Shown here: positions 1-8,471 of the stretch, piece after piece
How positions within the stretch are numbered: the stretch's first letter is position 1
How the letters are laid out: each line of letters begins with the position of its first letter
NCBI RefSeq assembly: GCF_900110555.1
Contig: NZ_FOEE01000001.1
Location: forward strand, 248,001-312,000
Length of the DNA: 64,000 nucleotides
Direction of reading: 5' to 3'
DNA from: Trujillonella endophytica
GTDB lineage: Bacteria > Actinomycetota > Actinomycetes > Mycobacteriales > Geodermatophilaceae
Notes under the pieces: generated by a model
Database searches by the model: none
The model's input: the letters and a program-made list of their open reading frames with translations, nothing else
Told to the model about the DNA's origin: nothing
Translations under genes and position numbers: made by a program

Positions 1-151
1 CGTCCCGGCGACCACGCGCGCCACGTTCTACGTGCACACCGGCTACGACGACGTCGACGCGCTCGCCGACGGCATCCGGAAGGCGCAGCGGTTCTTCGGT
101 GTTGTGCCTGCCGAGGCGGCCCCGCCGGCCGGACCGACCAGGGAGGCCTGA
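1..151 (+). CDS. sufS: Cysteine desulfurase SufS, C-terminal end (partial)
   Basis: Only the last 49 codons are inside the window; the reading frame begins at base 2 and stops at 149-151. The visible peptide (VPATTRATFYVHTGYDDVDAL, then GIRKAQRFFG) matches the end of the group-II cysteine desulfurases, where the protein substrate-binding end reads 'xRASFYxYNTxEEVDxL'. SufS takes sulfur from cysteine with a PLP cofactor and hands it to SufU for Fe-S cluster assembly. The next gene, sufU, starts 4 bases after the stop, as in the suf operons of actinobacteria. The active-site cysteine and PLP lysine lie outside the window, so activity cannot be judged here. Confidence 0.85.
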   Translation, partial: VPATTRATFYVHTGYDDVDALADGIRKAQRFFGVVPAEAAPPAGPTREA

Positions 152-155
152 GCGC

Positions 156-632
156 GTGCAGCTCGAGTCGATGTACCAGGAGATCATCCTGGACCACTAC
201 CGGAACCCGCACGGCCGCGGCCTGCGCGAGCCGTTCGAGGCCGAGGTCCACCACGTAAACCCCACCTGCGGCGACGAGGTGACCCTCCGGGTGCACCTGG
301 AGGGCGAGACCATCGCCGACGTCTCCTACGAGGGCATGGGCTGCTCGATCAGCCAGGCGTCGGTCTCGGCGATGTACGACCTCGTCATCGGCAAGACCGT
401 GCCGCAGGCCCTGGAGACCGGCGACCACTTCGTGACCCTGATGCAGAGCAAGGGCGACGCGGCGGTGGCCGAGAAGCTCGAGGACGAACTGGAGGACGCC
501 GTGGCGTTCGCCGGCGTCTCGAAGTACCCGGCGCGCATCAAGTGCGCGCTGATGAGCTGGATGGCCCTCAAGGACGCCAGCGCCCGCGCCCTGTCGATCA
601 CCGAGACCACTCCCGCCGGAGGCAAGGCATGA
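156..632 (+). CDS. sufU: Fe-S cluster assembly sulfur-transfer protein SufU
   Basis: 158 residues, the normal size of the SufU family. SufU is a zinc-dependent sulfurtransferase that accepts persulfide sulfur from SufS and passes it to the SufBCD scaffold. The zinc/acceptor cysteines are visible at about residues 38 (NPTCGD), 63 (GMGCSIS) and 130 (IKCALM), with the conserved Asp at 40. The N-terminus contains the family signature MYQEIILDHYRNPHG. The GTG at 156 is used because it follows the sufS stop closely; ATG 171, just before YQEI, is an alternative. The stop overlaps the start of the next gene by 3 bases, indicating translational coupling inside a suf operon. Confidence 0.95.
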   Translation: MQLESMYQEIILDHYRNPHGRGLREPFEAEVHHVNPTCGDEVTLRVHLEGETIADVSYEGMGCSISQASVSAMYDLVIGKTVPQALETGDHFVTLMQSKGDAAVAEKLEDELEDAVAFAGVSKYPARIKCALMSWMALKDASARALSITETTPAGGKA

Positions 633-1018
633 GCCAGGACACCGACGCCACACCCGCGACCGACGGCGCCCCCGCGGAGCTGCCGGCCTACAAGTCGGCG
701 CTGATCGAGGACGTCGAGGAGGCCATGCGCGACGTCGTCGACCCCGAGCTGGGCGTCAACGTCGTCGACCTGGGGCTCGTCTACGGGCTCGACGTCGACG
801 AGAACAACGTCGCCGTCATCGACATGACGCTGACCTCGGCGGCCTGCCCGCTGACCGACGTGATCGAGGACCAGGCCCGCACGGCGCTGACCGGCGGCCC
901 CGGCCCCGGCCTCGTGGACGACATCCGCATCAACTGGGTCTGGATGCCGCCGTGGGGCCCGGACAAGATCACCGACGACGGTCGGGAGCAGCTGCGGGCC
1001 CTCGGCTTCCGCGTCTGA
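629..1018 (+). CDS. sufT: SufT-like metal-sulfur cluster biosynthesis protein (DUF59/MIP18)
   Basis: 129 residues with the DUF59/MIP18 core: an acidic helix (VEEAMRDVVDPELGVNVVDLG) followed by the TLTSAACPLTDVI segment that holds the single conserved cysteine at about residue 72. Members at the end of actinobacterial suf operons help mature Fe-S proteins, probably in cluster delivery rather than assembly. The ATG at 629 overlaps the sufU TGA (630-632), so the two are translationally coupled. The first 30 residues are a low-complexity acidic/alanine tail typical of actinobacterial members. A hairpin at 1031-1061 follows and probably ends the operon. Confidence 0.9.
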   Translation: MSQDTDATPATDGAPAELPAYKSALIEDVEEAMRDVVDPELGVNVVDLGLVYGLDVDENNVAVIDMTLTSAACPLTDVIEDQARTALTGGPGPGLVDDIRINWVWMPPWGPDKITDDGREQLRALGFRV

Positions 1019-1030
1019 GCCGCACCGCAT

Positions 1031-1061
1031 GAGCCGGTCCGCCACCTCGGCGGGCCGGCTC
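1031..1061. terminator. Hairpin between convergent genes
   Basis: Arms 1031-1043 (GAGCCGGTCCGCC) and 1049-1061 pair over 13 bases with one G-T wobble around a 5-base loop. The site lies directly after sufT and overlaps the stop of the convergent membrane-protein gene, so it can serve both directions. There is no U-tract, as is usual for high-GC actinobacteria. Confidence 0.6.
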
Positions 1062-2811
1062 AGCGCATGTCGGCCAGGCGCGCGGCGAACCCGCCGACCG
1101 GGCGCAGCTCCCGCCGGGCGCCGAGGACCAGCAGGGCGACCCCGGCCAGCAGCGCGCCGGCCAGGGGCAGCGGCAGCGACGTGACGGCCAGCCCCGCCGC
1201 CAGCGCCACCGCGGCGCCGGCGCCGACGAGCAGCGGCGTCCGCACGCCCGCGGCCGAGCCGCCCACCATCGCGGCCGCGGCGAGCACCAGCACCAGTAGC
1301 GGCCGTCCGACCCCCGGCTGCACCACCGAGAGCAGGACCGACGGGACGGCGGCCACGAGCAGCCCCGGCCCCCACGCCGGCCAGGAGGCGCCCCGGGTGA
1401 GCTCGGGGCCCGCGGCCAGCAGCAGCCCGGCGGCCGCCGGCAGCGTGTAGGCCTCCAGCGCGGCGCCGCCCGCCGCGGCGGCCGCGGTCCACGCGGCGAG
1501 CACCAGCATGATCACGCCGACCACCCGGGCCGGGGCGGCCTCCCCGGCGTCGCGCTGCCCGAGGACGACGGCCCAGCCCCACGTGGCCGCGCCCTGGACC
1601 GCGAGGGCCGCGGCGAGCTGCCCGCCGGTCCCGGCGGCCACCAGCAGCGCCAGCGCCGCGGCCGCGGCGGCGGCTCCCGCCGCGACGGCCGGCCGGCGGG
1701 TGCCGGGCGCGAGCCGGGCCCCGACGGCCAGGGCGGCGACGTAGAGCGCGGTGAGCAGGCCCGCGGCGGGCGGAGCGGCGAGCAGGCCGGCCGGAACGGC
1801 CAGCAGCACGGCCGCGGCCAGGCACCCGACGGCGGTGGGGACGGCGGCCGGCCGGTCCTCGTGCCGCCGGTGCGCGACCGCGACGGCCGGGAGGGCGGTG
1901 AGCAGGAGCAGGACCGCGAGCTCCCGCCAGGCCGCCGTCCCGGTGAGCTGGACCAGGGCGCACGCGAGCAGGGTCGTGCCGGCGGCGAGGGCGGCGGGCA
2001 GCAGCAGCCCGCGCCGCCAGCCGTCGAGCACCGCCGCGGCAGCAGCGGCCAGCAGCACCCCCGCGTAGCCCGCCACCACCTCGGCACCGGGCCCGGCCGA
2101 GAGGGCGCCGGCGAGCGCTCCGCCCGACACCAGCCCGGCGAGCACCGGCGCGGCGCGGGGCGGGCCCAGCAGCGGGCCGATGTGCGGCTCCAGCCGGGCG
2201 ACCAGGAGCCCGGCCGCCGCGGCGACGGTCAGGCCGGCGGCGGCCATGGCGGCGCTGCCGACGTCGGTCCAGGCTGCGCCGATCCCCGCGGCCACCCCCG
2301 CGATCCACCACGGCGCCGTCGTCAGCAGCGCGATCCGCGCCAGCACCCGGCGGGCGCCGAGCACGACCACCAGCCCGGCGAGGGCGACGGCCAGCACGGC
2401 GCAGGTCCGCGGCACTCCCGCGGCGAGGTTGGCGACCGCGCGCAGCGCGGCCAGTTGCCCGACCGCCCACGCCCCCAGCGGCCAGCTCAGCGGCCCGGGC
2501 TGCAGCCGGGCGACCCCCGCCAGCACCAGCGCCAGCATCGTGGCGTCCGTCGCGCTGCCGTCGAGCAGCGGGCCGCCGTCGTCGACGGCGACCGCGGCGA
2601 GGACGACGGCGGTCGCCGCCAGCGCCTCCCGGGTGCCGAGCAATCCGGATCCCGCGGCCCGTGCCGACAGGACCCCGGCCGCGACCGCCCCGGCCAGCAG
2701 TCCGGCGCGGGCGCCGGGAGCGCTGCCGCCGACGGCGCCCGCGAGCAGCAGCACCGCGCCGACCGCGAGCAGGATCTGCGGCGGCCGGACGCGGGAGGAG
2801 AGGTCCGGCAC
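1060..2811 (-). CDS. Alanine-rich multi-pass membrane protein, SCO7613-type
   Basis: About 583 residues, almost entirely hydrophobic Ala/Leu/Val/Gly helices separated by short Arg/Asp loops, so some 16 or more membrane segments are expected. It looks like a shortened paralogue of the neighbouring 733-residue protein, lacking that protein's zinc-ribbon head. Both match the style of the family annotated 'SCO7613 C-terminal domain-containing membrane protein'; no function is established. A start 22 codons further upstream (ATG 2877) would overlap the neighbour's 3' end. GTG 2811 is preferred because a TAGCGT -10 element (2819-2824) lies 7 bases before it, fitting a leaderless transcript. Family assignment is by composition and pairing, so moderate. 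Confidence 0.65.
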   Translation of the reverse strand: MPDLSSRVRPPQILLAVGAVLLLAGAVGGSAPGARAGLLAGAVAAGVLSARAAGSGLLGTREALAATAVVLAAVAVDDGGPLLDGSATDATMLALVLAGVARLQPGPLSWPLGAWAVGQLAALRAVANLAAGVPRTCAVLAVALAGLVVVLGARRVLARIALLTTAPWWIAGVAAGIGAAWTDVGSAAMAAAGLTVAAAAGLLVARLEPHIGPLLGPPRAAPVLAGLVSGGALAGALSAGPGAEVVAGYAGVLLAAAAAAVLDGWRRGLLLPAALAAGTTLLACALVQLTGTAAWRELAVLLLLTALPAVAVAHRRHEDRPAAVPTAVGCLAAAVLLAVPAGLLAAPPAAGLLTALYVAALAVGARLAPGTRRPAVAAGAAAAAAALALLVAAGTGGQLAAALAVQGAATWGWAVVLGQRDAGEAAPARVVGVIMLVLAAWTAAAAAGGAALEAYTLPAAAGLLLAAGPELTRGASWPAWGPGLLVAAVPSVLLSVVQPGVGRPLLVLVLAAAAMVGGSAAGVRTPLLVGAGAAVALAAGLAVTSLPLPLAGALLAGVALLVLGARRELRPVGGFAARLADMR

Positions 2812-2855
2812 CCTGTCCACGCTAGGGGTCCGGACCGCTCCCGGCAGGCCCGGAG

Positions 2856-5054
2856 TCAGTGCATCTGGGCCACCCACGCGACCGCCTCACGGGCCTGCTG
2901 CCGGCGGCGCTCGTACGTGGCTCCGAGGACCAGCAGGAGCACGCCCACCGTGCCGAGCGTGATCCAGCGGGGCAGCAGCGGTGTGTAGGGCGTCAGCCGC
3001 CCGAGCACCACCCAGGCCAGGGCGCCGGCGCCCAGCAGGAACGGCGCCTGCCGGTGCGTGAGCGTGCCGACGACGGTCGCGGTCGCGGCCGCCGCGACGA
3101 CGAGCACCAGCCGCACGGCCGAGGGCTCCGAGACCACCGCCAGCGCGGACGGGAGCAGTGCCACGCCGACCGCGGCCCCCTCGGCCGCCCACGACGCGGC
3201 GCCGGCCCGCAGCCCGGGCAGCGCGACGAGCAGCAGCCCCAGCGCGGCGGGCAGGGTGTACGCCTCGACCGTCTCCACCCCCGCGCCGCCGACGGCGATC
3301 CAGCTCGCGGCCACCCCGTCGGCGACGGCGAGCGCGACGACGGGCGGGCGGCCGGCGACCAGCCCGTACGCGGCGGCCGCTGCGCCGACCACCGACAGCT
3401 GCACCGCGATCTGGCCCCAGGCCCCGGTGGGCGCGGTGACGAGCACGGCGAGGAGCCCGCCCGCCAGCCCGGCGACCGCGGCCACCGGCTCCTCCGGACG
3501 GTCGGCGCGCGCGGTGGCGATGCCGAAGGCGAGGGCGCCGGTGCCCGCGAGCAGCAGGCCTGCGGCGGCCGGGCCGAGCGCGTTGCCCTCCTCGGCCAGC
3601 AGGAGCGCCGCGAGAGGGGCCGCGAGGGCGGCGCCGACGGCCGGGGCGCGCAACGGCTCCAGCCGGACGGCGGCGAGCGCGGCCGGCACCGCGGCGGCCA
3701 GGACGAGCCAAGCGAGCGCGGCGGGCCGCTCGGCGTCCAGCAGCAGCACCGCTCCGACCAGGGCCAGGGTTCCGCCCGCGGCCGGCGCGGCGGCGCGTAC
3801 GACCGGCAGCCGTTCGAGCAGGACCGCCACGGTCAGCAGCGCGAGGCCCAGGGCGGTGGCGATCACGGGCCCGGCCGGGCCCAGCGCGTCCAGCGAGCCG
3901 GTGGCGGCCAGGCCGGTCGCCCCGGCGGCGACCGCTGTCGGGAAGCCGGAGTCCGGGAACGCCGCCGCGAGCGCGGGGTGCCGGCTCGCGAGCGCCGCGG
4001 CGACCGCGGCGGCCAGCAGGAGACCGGTGGCGGTCCAGGACGGCGCTGGGGAGAACTCCCAGGCGACGACGAGCCCCAGCACCGTGGCCCCGGCCGCCGC
4101 GAGCGCGGCGAGGCCCCGGGCGATCCGCCGCAACTGCGGGCGCAGCAGCGTTGCGGCGAGCACGTCGGCCGCCGCGAGCCCGAGCAGGACCGCCACGCCG
4201 GAGGGGCCCGCCGCCGCCCCCTCGGGCAGGACCAGCAGCGGAACGGGCTGGGCGGCGAGGAGCGCGACCAGCGGCCAGGCGACGGTGCTGCGGGTGAGGC
4301 GGCCCAGCCCCAGCGCGACCGTGGCGACGACGGCGCACGACAGCGCCGTCCACAGCCGCGGCGGTACCTCGGCGGCGCCGCCCAGCCCGAGGGCGTGGGC
4401 CGCCGCGAGGTCGACGGCCAGCAGCGCCGCCCCGGCCCCGGCCAGCGCCTCCTCGGTCGCCCGCAGCCCGCGCCGCGCCGACCGGGCCGAGGCGCCGCAC
4501 AGGGCCGCCGTGACGGCGAGCAGGATCGCGGCCTGCCCGGCGACGCCGAGGCGGTCCCAGGCGACGGCGACGAACGCCACGGCCCCGGCGACCAGCAGCA
4601 GCGCACCCAGCCCGAGCAGCACCTGCTGCGGGCTGAGTCGCCGCGCGGGGGCCGCGTCCCAGGCGGGTGGTGCGTCCCCCGCCGGCGGTGCGTCCCAGGC
4701 GGGCGGTGCGTCCCACGCGGGCGGTGCGTCCCACGCGGGCGGTGCGGCCCCTGCGGCCGGCGGGGCAGGAGGCGGGGGTGGCGGCGGAGCGGCAGCCGGG
4801 GGAGGCGGGGCGGCAGCCGGGGGAGCGGGCGCCGGGAGGCCCATCGGGGTCGCCGCCCGCAGCGTCGCCAGCAGCCGGTCCCGGTCCCGGCCGAGCTCGT
4901 CGATCGTCGCGCCGATGCGGGCCACCACCAGGGCCGCCTCGCCGACGGCCGGCAGCCCGCACGTCGGGCACGGCGCGGGCCCGCTCCCGGCCGCCGGCCG
5001 CCCGCAGACGGGGCAGAGCAGCCAGGGGGGACCGATCGTGCCCGGCGTCGTCAT
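2856..5054 (-). CDS. Zinc-ribbon plus multi-pass membrane protein, SCO7613-type
   Basis: 732 residues from ATG 5054. Domain order: a short zinc ribbon at about 12-32 (CPVCG...CPTCG), a helical stretch (about 37-65), a Pro/Ala-rich linker (about 70-145) with five copies of a PPAWDA-type hexapeptide, then many hydrophobic helices to the C-terminus starting at QQVLLGLGALLLVAGAVAF. This is the architecture of the SCO7613-type membrane proteins found in streptomycetes and Geodermatophilaceae; function unknown, perhaps envelope-related. A GTG 15 codons upstream (5099) could also start the protein, but the zinc ribbon sits naturally near the N-terminus from ATG 5054. It is transcribed ahead of the smaller paralogue downstream, with 44 bases between them. 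Confidence 0.7.
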   Translation of the reverse strand: MTTPGTIGPPWLLCPVCGRPAAGSGPAPCPTCGLPAVGEAALVVARIGATIDELGRDRDRLLATLRAATPMGLPAPAPPAAAPPPPAAAPPPPPPPAPPAAGAAPPAWDAPPAWDAPPAWDAPPAGDAPPAWDAAPARRLSPQQVLLGLGALLLVAGAVAFVAVAWDRLGVAGQAAILLAVTAALCGASARSARRGLRATEEALAGAGAALLAVDLAAAHALGLGGAAEVPPRLWTALSCAVVATVALGLGRLTRSTVAWPLVALLAAQPVPLLVLPEGAAAGPSGVAVLLGLAAADVLAATLLRPQLRRIARGLAALAAAGATVLGLVVAWEFSPAPSWTATGLLLAAAVAAALASRHPALAAAFPDSGFPTAVAAGATGLAATGSLDALGPAGPVIATALGLALLTVAVLLERLPVVRAAAPAAGGTLALVGAVLLLDAERPAALAWLVLAAAVPAALAAVRLEPLRAPAVGAALAAPLAALLLAEEGNALGPAAAGLLLAGTGALAFGIATARADRPEEPVAAVAGLAGGLLAVLVTAPTGAWGQIAVQLSVVGAAAAAYGLVAGRPPVVALAVADGVAASWIAVGGAGVETVEAYTLPAALGLLLVALPGLRAGAASWAAEGAAVGVALLPSALAVVSEPSAVRLVLVVAAAATATVVGTLTHRQAPFLLGAGALAWVVLGRLTPYTPLLPRWITLGTVGVLLLVLGATYERRRQQAREAVAWVAQMH
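4660..4753. repeat. Tandem 18-bp repeat inside a coding region
   Basis: Five consecutive copies of an 18-base unit encode PPAWDA (one copy reads PPAGDA) in the linker of the minus-strand membrane protein. The unit length is a multiple of three, so copy-number change would lengthen or shorten the linker without breaking the frame. Confidence 0.8.
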
Positions 5055-5168
5055 GAGGGCATCGTCGTCGGCCCGCCCGCCGCGCGGGTCACGGCTCACC
5101 CGTCTGTGGACGGCGAAGTGAAGTCGATGTCACCGCCGCTGCGGGGGAGGGAACCGCCGGGGAGCGCC

Positions 5169-5174
5169 TACCCT
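5169..5174 (+). promoter_or_regulatory. -10 element of a leaderless promoter (ABC-F gene)
   Basis: TACCCT lies 7 bases before the GTG start at 5182. With transcription starting about 7 bases after a TAnnnT element in actinobacteria, the mRNA would begin at the start codon. Confidence 0.5.
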
Positions 5175-5181
5175 GGGATCA

Positions 5182-6783
<1,602 letters not shown>

Positions 6784-6825
6784 GCGGGGTGCGAGAGCGC
6801 GGGAGGCCTGCGCCCGGGCACGTCG

Positions 6826-7209
6826 TCAGGCTTCGGACCAGGCGCCGAGCTCGTTGCCGCTCGGGTCGGTGAAGTGGAAGCGGCGGCCGCCGGGGAAGGC
6901 GTAGGGGCCGTCGGTGACCCGCCCGCCGGCGCGCTCGACCGCGGCCACCGTCGCGTCCAGGTCCGCGGAGAAGAGCAGCACCAGCGGGCTCTTCCCCGGT
7001 CGCACGGCGTCGTCCTGCCGGAGGCCGCCGACCTCCTCCGGGCCGCCGGCCGGCCCGCGGATGCCGGCGTAGCCGGGCCCGTAGTCGGTGAACCGCCAGC
7101 CGAACGCCTCGGCGTGGAACCGCTTCGCACGCTCCAGGTCGGTCACCGTCAGCTCGACGTAGTCGATGGTGTGGTGGCGGGGGGAGGGGGTTCCGGTCAT
7201 GCGCGCCAT
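6826..7209 (-). CDS. VOC (glyoxalase/bleomycin-resistance fold) family protein
   Basis: 127 residues with the paired beta-alpha-beta-beta-beta units of the vicinal oxygen chelate fold: HHTIDYVELTVTDLERAKRFH at the start, GWRFTDYGPGYAGIRG in the middle and GRRFHFTDPSGNELGAWSE at the end. The candidate metal ligands are the first His pair and the late Glu of NELGAW. Members range from glyoxalases to antibiotic-binding proteins, so the substrate is not predictable. An ATG three codons in (7200) is an alternative start: a CACGAT hexamer 7 bases ahead could be a -10 element. It has no operon partner. Confidence 0.85.
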   Translation of the reverse strand: MARMTGTPSPRHHTIDYVELTVTDLERAKRFHAEAFGWRFTDYGPGYAGIRGPAGGPEEVGGLRQDDAVRPGKSPLVLLFSADLDATVAAVERAGGRVTDGPYAFPGGRRFHFTDPSGNELGAWSEA

Positions 7210-7388
7210 CGTGTCCCCGGGGTGGGACAGAACCGGCGCCCGGTGCGCGGCGGGGCCTCGCCGCGCGCGCGGGGAGCGGCTGGGTGATCATGTGTCGCGG
7301 GATGCCGTGGTCACCGGGACGGCGGCGCCAAGGGGACGAGCAGCGGTCCCGACCGGGCAGGCCGGACGGCTGCTGACGGAGGGGACTC

Positions 7389-7619
7389 ATGGCCGACACG
7401 AGCACGGCGGACCTCGGCAAGGGCAAGCGCATCACCGGCGGGGACCGCACGTCCCTGGCCGACGAGCTGCGCAAGCGGTACGACGGGGGCGAGAGCATCC
7501 GGTCGCTGGCGACGTCGACGAACCGCTCGTACGGGTTCGTCCACCGGCTCCTGTCGGAGTCGGGTGCGAGCCTGCGCAGCCGTGGGGGAGCGAACCGCAA
7601 CAGCAAGAAGGAGGCGTGA
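7389..7619 (+). CDS. Small HTH DNA-binding protein, Gbn/SCO1839-like
   Basis: 76 residues with a single helix-turn-helix (ELRKRYDGGESIRSLATSTN, then RSYGFVHRLLSESG, about 27-60) and a basic tail rich in Arg, Ser and Asn ending in SKKEA. Its size and the SIRxLA...GRSYGFVHR pattern fit the small actinobacterial nucleoid-associated protein Gbn of Streptomyces, which binds GATC-centred sites; that assignment rests on memory of the family, not on alignment. GGAGGGG lies 6 bases before the ATG, a strong ribosome-binding site consistent with an abundant protein. The stop overlaps the start of the enoyl-CoA hydratase by 4 bases. Confidence 0.8.
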   Translation: MADTSTADLGKGKRITGGDRTSLADELRKRYDGGESIRSLATSTNRSYGFVHRLLSESGASLRSRGGANRNSKKEA

Positions 7620-8395
7620 GCCCGGCGCCCGACGGCTGGGTGCGGACGGCGCGCGAGGGCGCCGTCCTCACCGTCACGCTCGACCGCCCCGACCAGCTCA
7701 ACGCCCAGACACCGGCGACCTGGGCGGCCCTGGCCGCCGTGGGGGCGTCGCTGGACGACGACGTGCGGGTCGTGGTGCTGCGCGGGGAGGGCCGGTCGTT
7801 CTCGGCCGGCCTGGACCGCAGCCTCTTCGGCGCCGACCCCTCGACGCCCGGCGGGCTGGGCGAGCTGGGCCGGATGCCCCCCGAGCAGGCCCAGGAGCGG
7901 ATCCGCTCCTACCAGGGTGGGTTCCGCTGGCTGCGCTCCCCGGGGATCGTCTCCATCGCCGCGGTCCAGGGGCACGCGATCGGCGCCGGGGCCCAGCTCG
8001 CGCTGGCCTGCGACCTGCGGGTGCTGACCGACGACGCCAGCCTCCGGCTGCCCGAGGTGACGCTGGGCCTGGTCCCGGACCTCACCGGCACCAGCACGCT
8101 GGCGGAGCTCGTCGGGTACTCGCGGGCGCTGGAGATCTGCCTGACCGGGCGCCCGGTCCCGGCCGCCGAGGCGCTGGCGCTGGGGATGGCCAACGCGGTG
8201 GTGCCCCCCGAGGGGCTCGACGCCGCGGTGGCCCAGCTGGTGGCGGCGCTGACCGCGCACCCGGTCGGGGCGGTCCGCGAGACCGCGGCGCTGGTGCGCT
8301 CCGCCGTCCGCAACGACCCGGCCGCCCAGGACGCGGCCGAGCGGGCCGCGCAGTCCCGCCGGCTGGCCGAACTGGCGTCGTTCGCCGAGGGCTGA
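7616..8395 (+). CDS. Enoyl-CoA hydratase/isomerase (crotonase) family protein
   Basis: 259 residues of the crotonase superfamily. The oxyanion-hole segments are visible at GRSFSAGLD (about 60-68) and HAIGAGAQLALACDLRV (about 120-136). The family's catalytic acidic positions fall in LRLPEVTLGLVPDLTGT, where Glu and Asp are present. Crotonases act on acyl-CoA thioesters, here most likely as a hydratase or isomerase in fatty-acid or side-chain degradation. GTG 7616 is chosen because it overlaps the stop of the HTH gene (GTGA). A C-terminal helical part (VRETAALVRSAVRN) is complete. Confidence 0.9.
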   Translation: MSPAPDGWVRTAREGAVLTVTLDRPDQLNAQTPATWAALAAVGASLDDDVRVVVLRGEGRSFSAGLDRSLFGADPSTPGGLGELGRMPPEQAQERIRSYQGGFRWLRSPGIVSIAAVQGHAIGAGAQLALACDLRVLTDDASLRLPEVTLGLVPDLTGTSTLAELVGYSRALEICLTGRPVPAAEALALGMANAVVPPEGLDAAVAQLVAALTAHPVGAVRETAALVRSAVRNDPAAQDAAERAAQSRRLAELASFAEG

Positions 8396-8471
8396 CGGCG
8401 GCGGCGGAATCCCCGGTCCCCGGACATGGTTGCCGGGTACCGAGAGAAGAGGAGGTCCGGCCCTGAACAAC

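Noticed and set aside
326-2470. Open frame of 714 codons on the minus strand
   Set aside because: It crosses sufU, sufT and the membrane gene in the wrong frame; Arg/Ala/Gly-rich with no domain.
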